Origin: Nansenia antarctica
Taxonomy: Eukaryota > Chordata > Actinopteri > Argentiniformes > Microstomatidae
Direction: 5' to 3'
DNA: 64,000 nt
Assembly: GCA_963989245.1 (NCBI GenBank)
Contig: OZ022339.1
Location: forward strand, 55,531,295 to 55,595,294
Part shown: positions 23,001-34,300 of the stretch, piece after piece
Position numbering within the stretch: the stretch's first letter is position 1
Layout of the letters: every line of letters starts with the position of its first letter
Program-made: the position numbers and the translations under genes
The notes under the pieces: model-generated
The model's database searches: none
Told to the model about the DNA's origin: nothing
The model's input: only the letters and a program-made list of their open reading frames with translations

Positions 23001-25690
23001 ACCCCCCATGGCTCTCCTATGAATTTCAGTAATGGTCGGAATGTTTTCGCTACTTAATCTTGAGATAAACACTTGTAGTCCCTAGGGAAGGATGGATAAG
23101 TCAATTCCTGTGGGGAGGCCATCTGTCGTGAAAAACAGTGGGAGCCGCCTGGGACTAAAGGGCTTTCCTATAACGACATCCCTGTGTGTGATTTACACTT
23201 GGGCAACCTCCTGGCTCCTCTAATTTACCCCAGGAAGCAAAGACAGAGAGAGAAAGAGAGAGAAGGAGAGCTTTGAAGCAATGGGTCTCTGTCACATTGA
23301 CAGGAAATTGACGAAACAAACCCTACTAGATCAAAACCATAAGAGGTTATTTTTTGTAAGTTTCTGGGTTATAGCAAAACAACTTTTTCCCACACGAGAA
23401 GATTTGTTCCTTTCTGTTCCACACTTTGAGCATGCTTTTTCACAACATGAGAAGAAAGTTAGTTGTGTCCGCCATTATAATATTGTATTTCACCTTGTTT
23501 TCATTGGGTCTCCCTTTTCAAAGACTTTCTCAAGATGCAACAACAAAGATAATTGACTGAAGGTGTGACTCTTGCTCAAAACTGAGAAACTCTCTTCTGA
23601 TGCTTCACATTTTTTGTTCAACTAAAAGTTACAACAACCTATTGTGATTTTGAAATCCTTTACCAATAGTCTTTTCCACTGTCTTAAAAACAGATGCTTA
23701 CATACTCTATAGTGCAGCAGAGGTCCATCAGAGACAACAAGGACCATTTCTGAATATGAGTCAGGGAGCCAACTCACAATCTATTAATGTTAAGACAGAC
23801 GCTAACTCCTTTTGCTGACCATATACTGTAGCAGCCTCAAATCTTCAGGGTTATCATTCTGTGTCAGAGGAGTCAGTGACACCTTGATGGGGGGAGTATT
23901 CTTGGAGAAGCTATGGGTTCATGATTCATATTCTATCATTACTACCTCACTACTGTCTGATGCCTGCAGTATACAAGCAGTTATACAGAGCATTGAGAGT
24001 GATGTGAATAGACTAGACAACATTTAGTTAATGTATGATTCTGGAAAATAATTTCACTTGAATCACACATTGATTCCCTTTCTATTAGCGGGAAGCAGTA
24101 CTTTGAAATTGAAAGCCTTCCAGGTACAGCTGTCATAGCATCACAAGGCTGTCATTCTTTGTCATCCAGAGGGGGTGAGTGACTGAGTCACCAGAAGGAG
24201 GGTGAGGACGCAACAGCCATGTCTCTCTGATCTCTTCTTCAGTGTCTCACTGAGAGAAAGGTCAAATCTGTATACATCTTACGGTGAAGGTCTCTAAGGC
24301 TACACTGTCGATTGTTATTGTAGGTTTCAAAGCGTACGTTATCACATAATATCTCAAGAGTACAGAAAGGCAGTGGTAGAAGTTGTTTTGGTGCATGGTT
24401 GTAGTAGTTCTTGTTGTTTTTGCTCGACACTGGTGAAAATATAGGCTACCCATTCTGGCAGCTCTGGGTGAGCTCATCCAGCTCCTCTTTCACTGTTACT
24501 GTGGCTCTCTGCTACGCTTTGCTTTCTGTGCAGGTATGCTGCCAGCCCACAGTCCCACAAGGAGAAGAGTAAAAAAACAGCTCCTCCCCCACCCTCTGCA
24601 TTTAACTCCTCTTGACAGAGAGCCACACCTGAGTGATTCAGGTCCAAGCTGGGACCTGACCCTGTCCCATGGTCCCGGACCACAAGAACTTGCTGTGTGA
24701 TCTTCTCTATTTGCCTTTTCACCATGGAAGTTGGGGCCTAAATGTCTTCCCGCCACAACACCAACTTTAATCATTATTATGAGCAGTTTAAGTAAACATT
24801 TATATGACTACTTGTGTGTAAACAATATAGTATGCAGTATTGTGATCCATATTAGAAAAAAGTGATTATTTTCCTCTTGCTTGAATATATGAATATATCT
24901 TGCAATTAAACTGATTTAACAAAACACAGAACTCCTGAACTGTATCTATCCACATAAAATACTGTGTACGCATGGGCGGAGTTTGCGGGGAGTGCGAAAA
25001 AATCTATGGTGAATTGCCCGAGCGTTTTCCCCTCAATCAGGGTTGCCAGGTGGGGCAGGTTACCGCTGAATGGGATACTTTTGATCACACTGGGCCGGAA
25101 AGAAACCGCATTTGGGCGGTTGGGCTGGATAAATAGCATTTAGGCGGTATCAAAATGTCAGTGCCTGAAAGTTACAAAATGTTAAAGTTAGTTAAAACAC
25201 ACACCCTAATAGCTACATACAATGTGCAGGGTCTTTATTTTATTTTACAAACATCATTGGCAACAGACATACAGTTTAGGGGGCAGGAGATGGGCACCTG
25301 CCCACTAGTAATTAGCGGTTTTCTGACAATATAGGTTTTGGGCTGGTTTTTGGAGGATTTAGCGTTTTTTTAGACTGTGGTTAGGCTGGAAAGTTTTTTC
25401 TGGTGCCCCCCCAAGGGTAAAAGTCAAACTCTGCGTATGTGTGTATATGTATCAAGATTATTTGTAAACACACAAAGGTTACATTTATAAAGTGTTTATA
25501 ATTAGTTTATTGACTCTACTATTTACATTTATAACATTTACAACTCTTTATTATGCATTTTATACATATTGTATCATTGTGTGGTGCTTGAACAATAGTG
25601 AGCTTGTATGGTTATTAATGATTTACACGCGCTTCAGCTGTGCACCCAACTTAAATAGTTGTTTTAAAGCCTTTATAAAGCTTACCACAA
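23001..25690 (-). other. prima1 intron, no gene seen
   Basis: No exon or RNA gene was recognised. A weak inverted pair (CATGGGCGGAGTTTG near 24973 and AACTCTGCGTATG near 25428) could be ends of an old DNA element of about 460 bp, but no clean duplication flanks it. Confidence 0.45.
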
Positions 25691-25693
25691 TGT

Positions 25694-25883
25694 AAAGTGT
25701 TACATACTTTACAGGTGCACCCCCAGGTACTAGCTCTGGACCACTTCCACGTCCTCTCCCTGGATGGAAACAAGAGACAGGGGGGCCCTAGTCCTCCTAG
25801 AGTCCACCACCATCTCTTTTGTCTTGCTGATGTTGAGGAGCAAGTGGTTCTGCTCACACCACTCAACAAAACTGTCCACCAGT
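25694..25883 (-). mobile_element. Old L2-like LINE (family D), fragment 1
   Basis: In reverse it reads SFVEWCEQNHLLLNISKTKE followed by MVVDSRRTRAPLSL and YLGVHL, the reverse-transcriptase segment just after the catalytic loop. It is cut at 25883 by a hAT element. The preceding residues (LRQETKYSGLVD) resume at 27855-27886. A third piece (GIPQGTVLAPFLF, reverse) lies at about 29764-29850. Confidence 0.8.
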
Positions 25884-27846
25884 CAGGGTTCGAGTTATAA
25901 GCTGAGCTTTGTGGGGGTCTCCAAAATAACAGTGCGAAATGTTCTCATGCACGCGCGCGAATCATGCCCACATAGCGATGGGACTTACAAGTTTTAATTA
26001 GCCATAGGCTACTAATTTCACCACATCAACAGCACCACATGAAACAACAGCTATAAGCGATAGTCACGGGTATCTCGGACAATCATTTTGTTGTTTTTGC
26101 TATACAGTCCATTCACTTTTCCTGTTAGCACGACACATTGTCCACATCTCCATTTCCAGTGACATCGCACCTGACATAAATAATCATGTATGCTCGTCCA
26201 TGAATTGTGCTTTCATCTAATGTTATGCTACTACGGGAATCAAGTGATTTGACATTAGAAATGAATTTGTTTCATCTCTTGTGCAATGTGCTCTACAATC
26301 TGGGCACATGAATGATCGGATCGGTGAGCAGGGGCCAACTGTCGCGCCATTCATCTCATTAAGTTTCATAATTGGATTCAGTTTTGTATAAGGCATCCTT
26401 TCTTTAGCGACAGTATAGGCTGCCCTGAACGAACTAGTTGTCTCCTTATACATACTGGAGGTGAGTTCTGCTACTTTCTTTGGAAGCACTTGCTTTTGTT
26501 TGAGCTCTGCTATTTCAACAGTTTGGTCATCTCCCGCCTGGATTACTGCAATGTACTCCTGGCTGGGCTCCCCGCTTCAGCCATTAGACCTCTGCAGCTC
26601 ATCCAGAATGCTGCTGCCCGGCTGGTATTCAACCTCCCCAAATACTCGCATGTCACCCCTCTCCTTCGCACCCTGCACTGGCTCCCGATAGCAGCTCGCA
26701 TCAGATTCAAGACCCTGGTGCTTGCATACCAGGCAGCTAAAGGGACAGCCCCTGCCTACCTGAAGGAAATGGTAACCCCCCAAACCCCTGCCCGCTCACT
26801 CCGTTCCTCCACCTCGGCTGGCCGACTGGCCCCACCTCCTCTACACAGCAGTCGGGCTGCCCGATCACGTCTCTTCACAACACTGGCTCCCCGCTGGTGG
26901 AATGAGCTCCCCACGACTGTCAGAACGGCAGAGTCACTACCCATCTTCCGTCGTAGACTGAAGACCCATCTCTTCAGGTTACATCTTAACTGCTCCTCCT
27001 GAGACATCTTCCGACCCTCACCACTACGTCTCCTAAAGACACCCGCTTTCCCCTTTACTGTGTCCCTAAGAATTTCTACTGCCTCCCTTGTACTGTTTCT
27101 CAGTTTCTCCAGTAAAAAAATAAAAATAAAAAATAAATAAATAAAACGTTTTAGTAGAAGGCGATAATAGGGAGAAGGTTTTTCCTTCTATCAGTGGCCC
27201 CGGGCCTGAGCTAGAGTACTCTTCCTGCAACGAATAGTGGACTGCTGATTCACATGCTTAGTATTCAAATGTATTGATTGTAAGTTGCTTTGGAATAAGG
27301 CGTCTGCTAAATGCCAAAAATGTTAATGTAAAACGTTAGGTGTCATAACAGGTGCAGCTGAATTCAAGTTTGGTTTCTTGGATGAAAACCCAAAACTTTC
27401 CAGGCTTGTCGACTCGGTCGGCAGCAGTGGCCTTTTTTGGGGCGGCATGATAGCTAGCTACTGAATGTTTTCTTCTCAATAATCGTGTTTTCACGTTCGC
27501 AAGCTCTCAACGATCATATTCTGCTGTTGCACAATATTCTACTGCGCCCCATAGTGTCTTGGTGGTAAAGTGCAGGCAGTCAAAGGCATACTGTCATTCA
27601 CAGGAGATTAATGCTGGTGCGCGTAGTTCTTTTGGAAAACGTGTTTATTTTAGAATATTTATCATATATATACATATAACATACATAAATAATACTCATT
27701 ACATTGACATTTTTTAATCAAATAATGGTTGTGGTAATGTATTATTAGCGACCCCCACAGTTGTATGATTTTACTGCTTTCATGGGAGCTCAGACCTTCC
27801 TTATGGGAGCTCAGCTCCCATTGGCTCCCACATAACTCGAACCCTG
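25884..27846. mobile_element. hAT-type element carrying a LINE copy
   Basis: It starts CAGGGTTCGAGTTAT and ends ATAACTCGAACCCTG. The 8-bp duplication CCACCAGT is at 25876-25883 and 27847-27854. It is 1963 bp long and contains a 5'-truncated LINE family B copy (about 26523-27336). No hAT transposase was recognised. The host LINE reading frame resumes exactly across the duplication. Confidence 0.9.
26523..27336 (+). mobile_element. 5'-truncated LINE family B copy inside the hAT
   Basis: It encodes only the C-terminal reverse-transcriptase region from LVISRLDYCNVLLAGLPAS onwards and ends LHLNCSS-stop at 27002. The UTR and tail TTGTAAGTTGCTTTGGAATA then GTCTGCTAAATG follow. It differs at only two residues (NLPKY/NLPKH, LPTT/LPTA) from the copy at 28970-29434, so both are recent. 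Confidence 0.9.
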
Positions 27847-27854
27847 CCACCAGT

Positions 27855-27886
27855 CCACTGTACTTGGTCTCCTGTCTGAGGTATAG
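27855..27886 (-). mobile_element. Old LINE family D, fragment 2
   Basis: This is a very short remnant between the hAT and the next LINE. In reverse it gives LRQETKYSGLVD in frame with the fragment ending at 25883. It identifies the pre-insertion sequence. Confidence 0.6.
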
Positions 27887-29434
27887 AAGGAGATACTTAT
27901 CACATCAAAGCGGGCAACCACATGCCCTCTTGATCCCATCCCCTCCCCCCTTCTCCAATCCATTTCCGCCGACATCCTTCCTTACCTTACCACCCTAATC
28001 AACTCCTCCCTATTCACAGGATCTGTCCCAGCGGCCTTCAAAATAGCCAGAGTCAAGCCTCTCCTCAAGAAACCTACCCTTGACCCATCATCTGTCCACA
28101 ATTACAGACCTGTATCCCTTCTCTCCTTCCCTTCCAAAACCCTTGAACGCGCGGCATCTAAACAACTGACTGACTATCTCCGGAAGATGGATCACTTAGA
28201 CCCCCACCAATCCGGCTTCAAGGCTGGGCATTCCACTGAGACTGCGCTCCTTGCTGTCACGGAGGCCCTTCACTCTGCTCAAGTGTCCTCCCTTTCCTCT
28301 GTTCTCATTCTCCTTGACCTGTCTGCTGCCTTCGACACAGTCAATCACCGGATCCTTCTCTCCATCCTCTCAGACCTGGGCATCTCTGGCACCGCACACT
28401 CCTGGTTTTCTTCCTACCTGGCGGGCCGCTCCTACCAGGTGACCTGGAGAGAATCGCTGTCTTCTCCACGAACCCTTTCCACTGGAGTACCCCAGGGTTC
28501 TGTCCTAGGGCCCCTACTTTTCTCCCTCTACACCAAGTCTCTTGGCTCGGTAATCTCTTCACATGGGCTCTCCTACCACAGCTACGCAGACGACACTCAA
28601 CTCTTCCTGTCCTTCCCCCCGTCTGATGTACACGTGGCAACCCGTATCTCAGCATGTCTCGCTGACATTTCAACTTGGATGGCTGACCACCATCTCAAGC
28701 TCAATCTTAACAAGACCGAGCTCCTCTTCATCCCCGGGAAAGCCTGCCCTCTCCAAGACTTCTCCATCACAGTGGAGAACTCTACTGTAACCCCCTCCCT
28801 GACAGCCAAGAACCTTGGAGTGATCCTGGATAACCGACTATCCTGTGCGGAGAACATTGCAGCAACGGCTCGCTCCTGCAGATTCTTCCTCTACAACATC
28901 AGAAGGATACGACCATTCCTTACCAGAGAGGCAGCGCAACTCTTGACCCAGGCACTGGTCATCTCCCGCCTGGATTACTGCAATGTACTCCTGGCTGGGC
29001 TCCCCGCTTCAGCCATTAGACCTCTGCAGCTCATCCAGAATGCTGCTGCCCGGCTGGTATTCAACCTCCCCAAACACTCGCATGTCACCCCTCTCCTTCG
29101 CACCCTGCACTGGCTCCCGATAGCAGCTCGCATCAGATTCAAGACCCTGGTGCTTGCATACCAGGCAGCTAAAGGGACAGCCCCTGCCTACCTGAAGGAA
29201 ATGGTAACCCCCCAAACCCCGGCCCGCTCACTCCGCTCCTCCACCTCGGCTGGCCGACTGGCCCCACCTCCTCTACACAGCAGTCGGGCTGCCCGATCAC
29301 GTCTCTTCACAACACTGGCTCCCCGCTGGTGGAATGAGCTCCCCACGGCCGTCAGAACGGCTGAGTCACTACCCATCTTCCGTCGTAGACTGAAGACCCA
29401 TCTCTTCAGGTTACATCTTAACTGCTCCTCCTGA
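27887..29434 (+). CDS. LINE reverse transcriptase, 5'-truncated but uninterrupted
   Basis: The open frame has 515 codons (first Met at 28187). It would polymerise cDNA on nicked target DNA if a full LINE were present. Motifs in order: TTCPLDPIPSPLLQ, then KPLLKKPTLDP and NYRPVSLLS (27920-28130), HQSGFKAGHSTETALL near 28210, LLDLSAAFDTVNH near 28312 (first catalytic Asp), TGVPQGSVLGPLLFS near 28480, YADDTQLFLSF near 28582 (catalytic DD), LNKTELLFIPG, KNLGVILDNRL, and a conserved C-terminal region LRTLHWLPIAARIRFK to HLNCSS. The frame stops upstream at TAG 27884-27886. There is no endonuclease domain, so the copy is dead on arrival. Its near identity to the copy at 26523 points to recently active parents. 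Confidence 0.88.
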   Translation, partial: KEILITSKRATTCPLDPIPSPLLQSISADILPYLTTLINSSLFTGSVPAAFKIARVKPLLKKPTLDPSSVHNYRPVSLLSFPSKTLERAASKQLTDYLRKMDHLDPHQSGFKAGHSTETALLAVTEALHSAQVSSLSSVLILLDLSAAFDTVNHRILLSILSDLGISGTAHSWFSSYLAGRSYQVTWRESLSSPRTLSTGVPQGSVLGPLLFSLYTKSLGSVISSHGLSYHSYADDTQLFLSFPPSDVHVATRISACLADISTWMADHHLKLNLNKTELLFIPGKACPLQDFSITVENSTVTPSLTAKNLGVILDNRLSCAENIAATARSCRFFLYNIRRIRPFLTREAAQLLTQALVISRLDYCNVLLAGLPASAIRPLQLIQNAAARLVFNLPKHSHVTPLLRTLHWLPIAARIRFKTLVLAYQAAKGTAPAYLKEMVTPQTPARSLRSSTSAGRLAPPPLHSSRAARSRLFTTLAPRWWNELPTAVRTAESLPIFRRRLKTHLFRLHLNCSS

Positions 29435-29763
29435 GACATCTTCTGACCCTCACCACTACGTCTCCTAAAGACACCCGCTTTCCCCTCTACTGTGTCCCTA
29501 AGAACTTATATTGCCCCCCTTGTACTGTTTCTCAGTTTCTCCCCAAAAAATGTAAAAAAAATAAAATAATATGTTTTAGTAGAAGGCGATAGGAGAAGGT
29601 TTTTCCTTCTATCAGTGGCCCTGGGCCCGAGCTAGATTACTCTTCCTGCAACGAATGGTGGATTGCTGATTCACATGCTTAGTATTCAAATGTATTGATT
29701 GTAAGTTGCTTTGGAATAAGGTGTCTGCTAAATGGCAAAAATTTAAAATGTAAATGTAAAGAA
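27887..29763 (+). mobile_element. 5'-truncated L2-like LINE (family B) with intact reverse transcriptase
   Basis: An L2-type LINE lacking the endonuclease. The open frame is 27887-29434, and the 3' UTR contains the TTGTAAGTTGCTTTGGAATA tail ending in ATGTAAATGTAAA near 29763. It inserted into the older minus-strand LINE, whose GIPQGTVLAPFLF motif lies just to the right. Confidence 0.88.
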
Positions 29764-29850
29764 GAGAAAAGGAGCCAGAACTGTTCCCTGGGGGATGCCA
29801 ATGGGGGGTGGGGGGTGTTTGCTGAGTTTTTAGTTGAGGAGTGGGGGCGT
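29764..29850 (-). mobile_element. Old LINE family D, fragment 3
   Basis: In reverse it reads GIPQGTVLAPFLF, the reverse-transcriptase PQG motif. This places it upstream of fragments 2 and 1 in the same minus-strand LINE. Confidence 0.7.
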
Positions 29851-30091
29851 GCGCAAAATCGACAGTGATGAGCTACATCGATGGCGATGCAGTAGATGGC
29901 GACTTATTTTCCAGGCCTAACGACGTCACTTCTCTTATGCCTGCACAAATGATGTTACGAAGCACACATGGCTAACAGAAACACTTGTCAAGCTAATTAT
30001 CTAACACTGTTGGTGCTCTGAAATAGGGGGACTATGTATGAAATGGGTTGTGTATAAATATGCTTCCTCTTTACAATATTTATGGAGGGCA

Positions 30092-30130
<39 letters not shown>

Positions 30131-30318
30131 GTGTGAAAATGCATTACAAAGACAAATAGTGACATAGAAGACAAACAGGATTGACATAATGAACTGATAT
30201 ACACACAATAAAAAAAGAAGTTACGGTGATATGTGTGTTGATATAAAAGTCTGAGCAGGCATCTTAGATTGGTGTGTGAAGAGAGGGGTGTGGCACATGT
30301 GGCGGAGAGGTATATAAT
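29851..30318. other. AT-rich flank of the BEL/Pao element
   Basis: It contains a (TA)n tract at 30095-30127. The last five bases ATAAT (30314-30318) form the left target duplication of the retrotransposon. Confidence 0.7.
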
Positions 30319-31338
30319 TGTAACCAGGGAGTAGCTAAAAGGACTGTAGAATTTAGGAAGGGCTGGTTATCTAACTAACTCTGAGCTAAATAGGCAGTGT
30401 AGGAGGATACAGGCAGGGGGCGCCAGCAAACCGTTAGACTAGCAGTACTATCGTTAGCATTAGCAGTAGGATTAGCATTAGCATTAGCATTAGCATTAGC
30501 ATTAGCGTTAGCTAACAAACAACTAAACACACAGCAACGGTATCCCATCTGAACAAACACATTTATTTACACAACTGATATATACATCCCCATATATATA
30601 CTCCCTCCCCGCCGGCCACACACACACTCAATCACTCACTCACAGTACCTAGCCTGGAAAAGGCTTAGAGTCTGGCGCTGCAAGGAGCGCGTTGAGGCCT
30701 GGTTGGAGCTCGCATGTGCTTCGAGGAAGGCAGCAGACAAAGGGGGGGGTGACGTAGCAACGCGAAGGGAAAGGGGCTTCTTCGTGGTCCACGACGAGGG
30801 GTGAAGGCTCCGGTCCGGTTGTCCACGGTCGGTCGCAGTCCACGCGTGGAGGCGACGGCTCTGTCCAGCTTGGTCTCGCTTGGTCCAACGTTCGCAGCCG
30901 GCTGCTGGCAAGGCTGGCTAACGGGGACACAGCTAAACGGGCTATCACAGTTGTGAACTCAATAATCACTTGGCGTCTTCAGCTTCAGCACGGTGTGCGT
31001 TTTACTGACTCCGCCATCTTAGGTCGACTTCTCGTTACTTCTCTCTCGTTACTCTCTCTCGTTGCTCTCTCTCGTTACTCTCATCACTCTGATTCTCGTC
31101 ACACTGACTCACAGAGCACTTCCGTCCCTATATATACACCACCGAACCTAGCATCCGGGTCACGGACACACCCCGGATATACCACGTCATTAAACATATA
31201 CATAAACATTACAATAACAATACATACACCTTCATAAACGTACAGGAATAGTATAGAAAATAATAAAGGAAATAACAGGGCAAAATAGGGCTGATTTGGG
31301 GGAACTAAACTGGCTCTAAACTGTGGGCCTTCACAACA
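30319..31338 (-). repeat. BEL/Pao 3' LTR (1020 bp)
   Basis: On the minus strand it starts TGTTGTGAAGGCC and ends CCTGGTTACA (TG...CA). A TATA-like TATATATAGGG (minus) lies near 31128-31138, and AATAAA (minus) near 30560. It contains six ATTAGC units plus one GTTAGC at about 30471-30512, against four plus one in the other LTR. I saw no other difference by eye. Confidence 0.95.
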
Positions 31339-31365
31339 GCCGCCCCATGAAACCCTCGGTTTCAG
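31339..31365 (-). other. Putative polypurine tract region
   Basis: On the minus strand GGTTTCATGGGGCGGC lies directly before the 3' LTR, where the plus-strand primer (polypurine tract) must be. The purine run is short and the assignment is positional. Confidence 0.5.
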
Positions 31366-34300
31366 TTAACTAGGGAAGGCACACTGGCTAGGCTGCTCTA
31401 GCAGCGTGAGGTAGGAGGTGAGAGTGTCCTTCGTAATTTGAGGGAGCTCAATCAGGCGTGCCACAGGTCGGGTGTAAGTGCGACCACCAACGTCCACGAT
31501 GGCCGTCCGCACCCTTCCATCCGGACCCGGCAGGACCTTGGTCACTCTGCCTGTCTGCCAGGCGGCGCGTGGAAGGGACTGGTCGATCACCAGTACCACG
31601 GCACCTTCGGACAAGTTGTCTCTCTCCCTCGTCCACTTCTGCCTGACTTGCAGGGTCGGCAGGTAGTGCAGTATGAACTGCCTCCAAAACTGGTCCGCGA
31701 GCACCTGGCTGTGCCTCCACCATCTTCTTCCGGTGAGCTCTGCAGGGTCGTAGACTACCTGAGGCAGTGCAGAGTCTCGCCGCCCCATCAGCAAGAAGTT
31801 GGGCGTGATGGGATCCAGATCTGCTACATCACTGGAGGTATAGCCTAGGGGCCGGGAGTTCAAGATGCCCTCAATCTCTGCTAGTACAGTCCCGAGCACC
31901 TCATCGGTAGGCACCTTCTGTCCGAGAATGGTACGTAGGACGTTCTTTACTGAGCGAATCTCCCGCTCCCAGGCTCCCCCGAAGTGTGGAGCATTTGGGG
32001 GGTTGAACTCAAACTTCACTTGCTGGGAGGCGAGTCGGTCACGGGCCTCCTCAGTCATCGCAGCGTAGCTCGCCCTCAGCTCGGCCTCACCACCGACGAA
32101 GTTGGTGCCTCTGTCCGACCGGAGGGTCTTAGGGGTCCCTCGCCTGGAGGTGAACCTCTTGAAGGACATGAGGAAGCTGTCGCTTGTGAGCTGGTGCAGA
32201 ACTTCAAGGTGCATTGCTCTCGTCGTCAGGCACGTGTAGATGATGCCCCACCGCTTTTCGGAGGCTCGCCGGTTTCGGACTAGGAGTGGCCCGAAACAGT
32301 CGACCCCAGTAGAGTGGAACGGAGCCTGTCTCAGTCGCAGCCGGTCCTCGGGCAGATCGGACATCATGGGCTGCGGCGGCGTGGCTCGCCACCTCTGGCA
32401 GTCCGAGCAGGACCTTTGATATCTCCGTACCGCCTCCCGTCCATGGAGTATCCAGAATCTCCGTCGTACCTCCGCGAAGACACGCTCTCCACCCGCGTGC
32501 TGCACTTTGTCATCATGGTGCTTGATGACCAATCTGGTGACCTGATGCTTAGTGGGAAGCACGATGGGATGCTTCGTGTCTAGGTCTAGATCTTGAGCGC
32601 GGCGCAGTCTGCCACCCACGCGAATGAGAACACCGTCGAGCTCTGGAGCTAAGCCGCGGAGTCTACTGTCCGAGGGGATCGGCTTCCCTTTCTCGAGACA
32701 CTCCCGCTCTCGGGAGAAGGCATCCTGTTGGGCACTCTGCAGCACCAGGAGCTCCGCCGCGGTGTAATCTTCGGCGCTGAGCGTAGTATCTAGGGGTAGA
32801 CCGGCCTTGGAGCAGAACATCCTCTTCTGCAGCTCTTCGAGCGTCTCACACTCCTCTCCTGGAGTAGTCTCAGGGTCTACGACCTGGGTGACTCCGCAGA
32901 ACAACGTCTTACGCAGCTCTTTGTCCTCTCTGTCTTCGGCTAACGCCGGCGTGGCTGGCCACTCTGACTCCCGCTCCTGTAGGAAGTCTGGTCCCGTGTG
33001 ATACAGGTGGGGCTCCGCCAGATCCTGGAGAGTTGCCCCTCTCGTGATGACGTCAGCAGGGTTCCTCTTGGTGTCTACATAACGCCAGCAGTTCACCTCA
33101 GTCAACTCCAGAATCTCTGCGACTCGGGTGCCCACGAACACCTTATACCGACATGAGCTGGACTTCAACCACTGGAGGACGGTAGTGGAGTCTGACCACA
33201 TGGTGACGCTCAGCAGAGGTAGCTGGAGCTCGTCGAGCAGGAACCTTCCCAGTTGCGCGCCGTTCAGGGCAGCACACAGCTCCAGTCTTGGGATGGACTG
33301 TTGCTTTTTCGGCGCCACTCGGGAACGCGCCAGGACAAACGAGACGTGGACTTCACCTCCAGGCTCTGCCGCTCTGACGTATGCCACGGACCCGTACGCC
33401 ATCTCCGAGGCGTCGCAGAATACATGTAGCGTGATGACACTCCTTTCTAGGTCCGTGGAGGGAGGGAAGTAGCTCCGCTGCAGCTTGATGTGCTGGAGAG
33501 TGGGAAGTTCCTGCTCCCAGGCCTTCCACTTCTCTTCTAGGTGACGAGGCAGAGGATCGTCCCATCCTCGTTCTTGGGCCCACAGCTCCCGGACAAGCAC
33601 CTTGGCCATCGTCGTGAAGGGAGCGATATATCCCAGTGGGTCGTACTGGCTCGCTAGAGTGCTGTATATCGTTCTCATCGTGACGCGTTGGGGCTTGGCA
33701 GGCTTATTGCGATAGCGTAGAGTGTCGGTCTGGAACTGCCAGATAAGTCCGAGCGTCATCTCCTGAGCATCATCTGGTGAGTGCGAGACCCAAGCCTCGC
33801 TGCTGGTCGAGGTGGCCCCCTCCGGGAGGTCTCTGATGACTTGCGGGTCGTTGCTGGCCCACTGGCAGATCTCAAATCCACCCTCCTGGAGATGAGCACG
33901 CAGGTCCTGGACTAGCTGGCGGGCTTCCGTGGCTGTCTTCGAACTGTGGAGGCAGTTGTCCACGTAAAAGCTCTTATGGACGGCGTCAAACACTCCAGGA
34001 GGTGCCGTCTCCTGCGCGGCGTGAGTCTGTAGCGCATAGGTGGCGCAACAGGGGCTGCAGGTTGTCCCGAAGGGTAGCACCTCCCACTGGTAGATAGAGG
34101 GGTCGGGGTCGCTCGGGTCCTCTCTCCAGAGAAACCTCATGAGTGGCTTGTCTTCCTCCAACATCCTGACCTGGTGAAACATTCGCTTAATGTCACCACT
34201 GACTGCGATCGGCTGCTGACGGAATCGCACCAGAACTCCCAAGAGGGCTGGGGTCAAGGTTGGACCAGGGAGAAGATAGTGGTTGAGGTTGAGCTTCCCC

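Noticed and set aside
24973..25440. Possible DNA transposon with CATGGGCGGAGTTTG-type ends
   Set aside because: The inverted match is short and imperfect and I found no matching target duplication.
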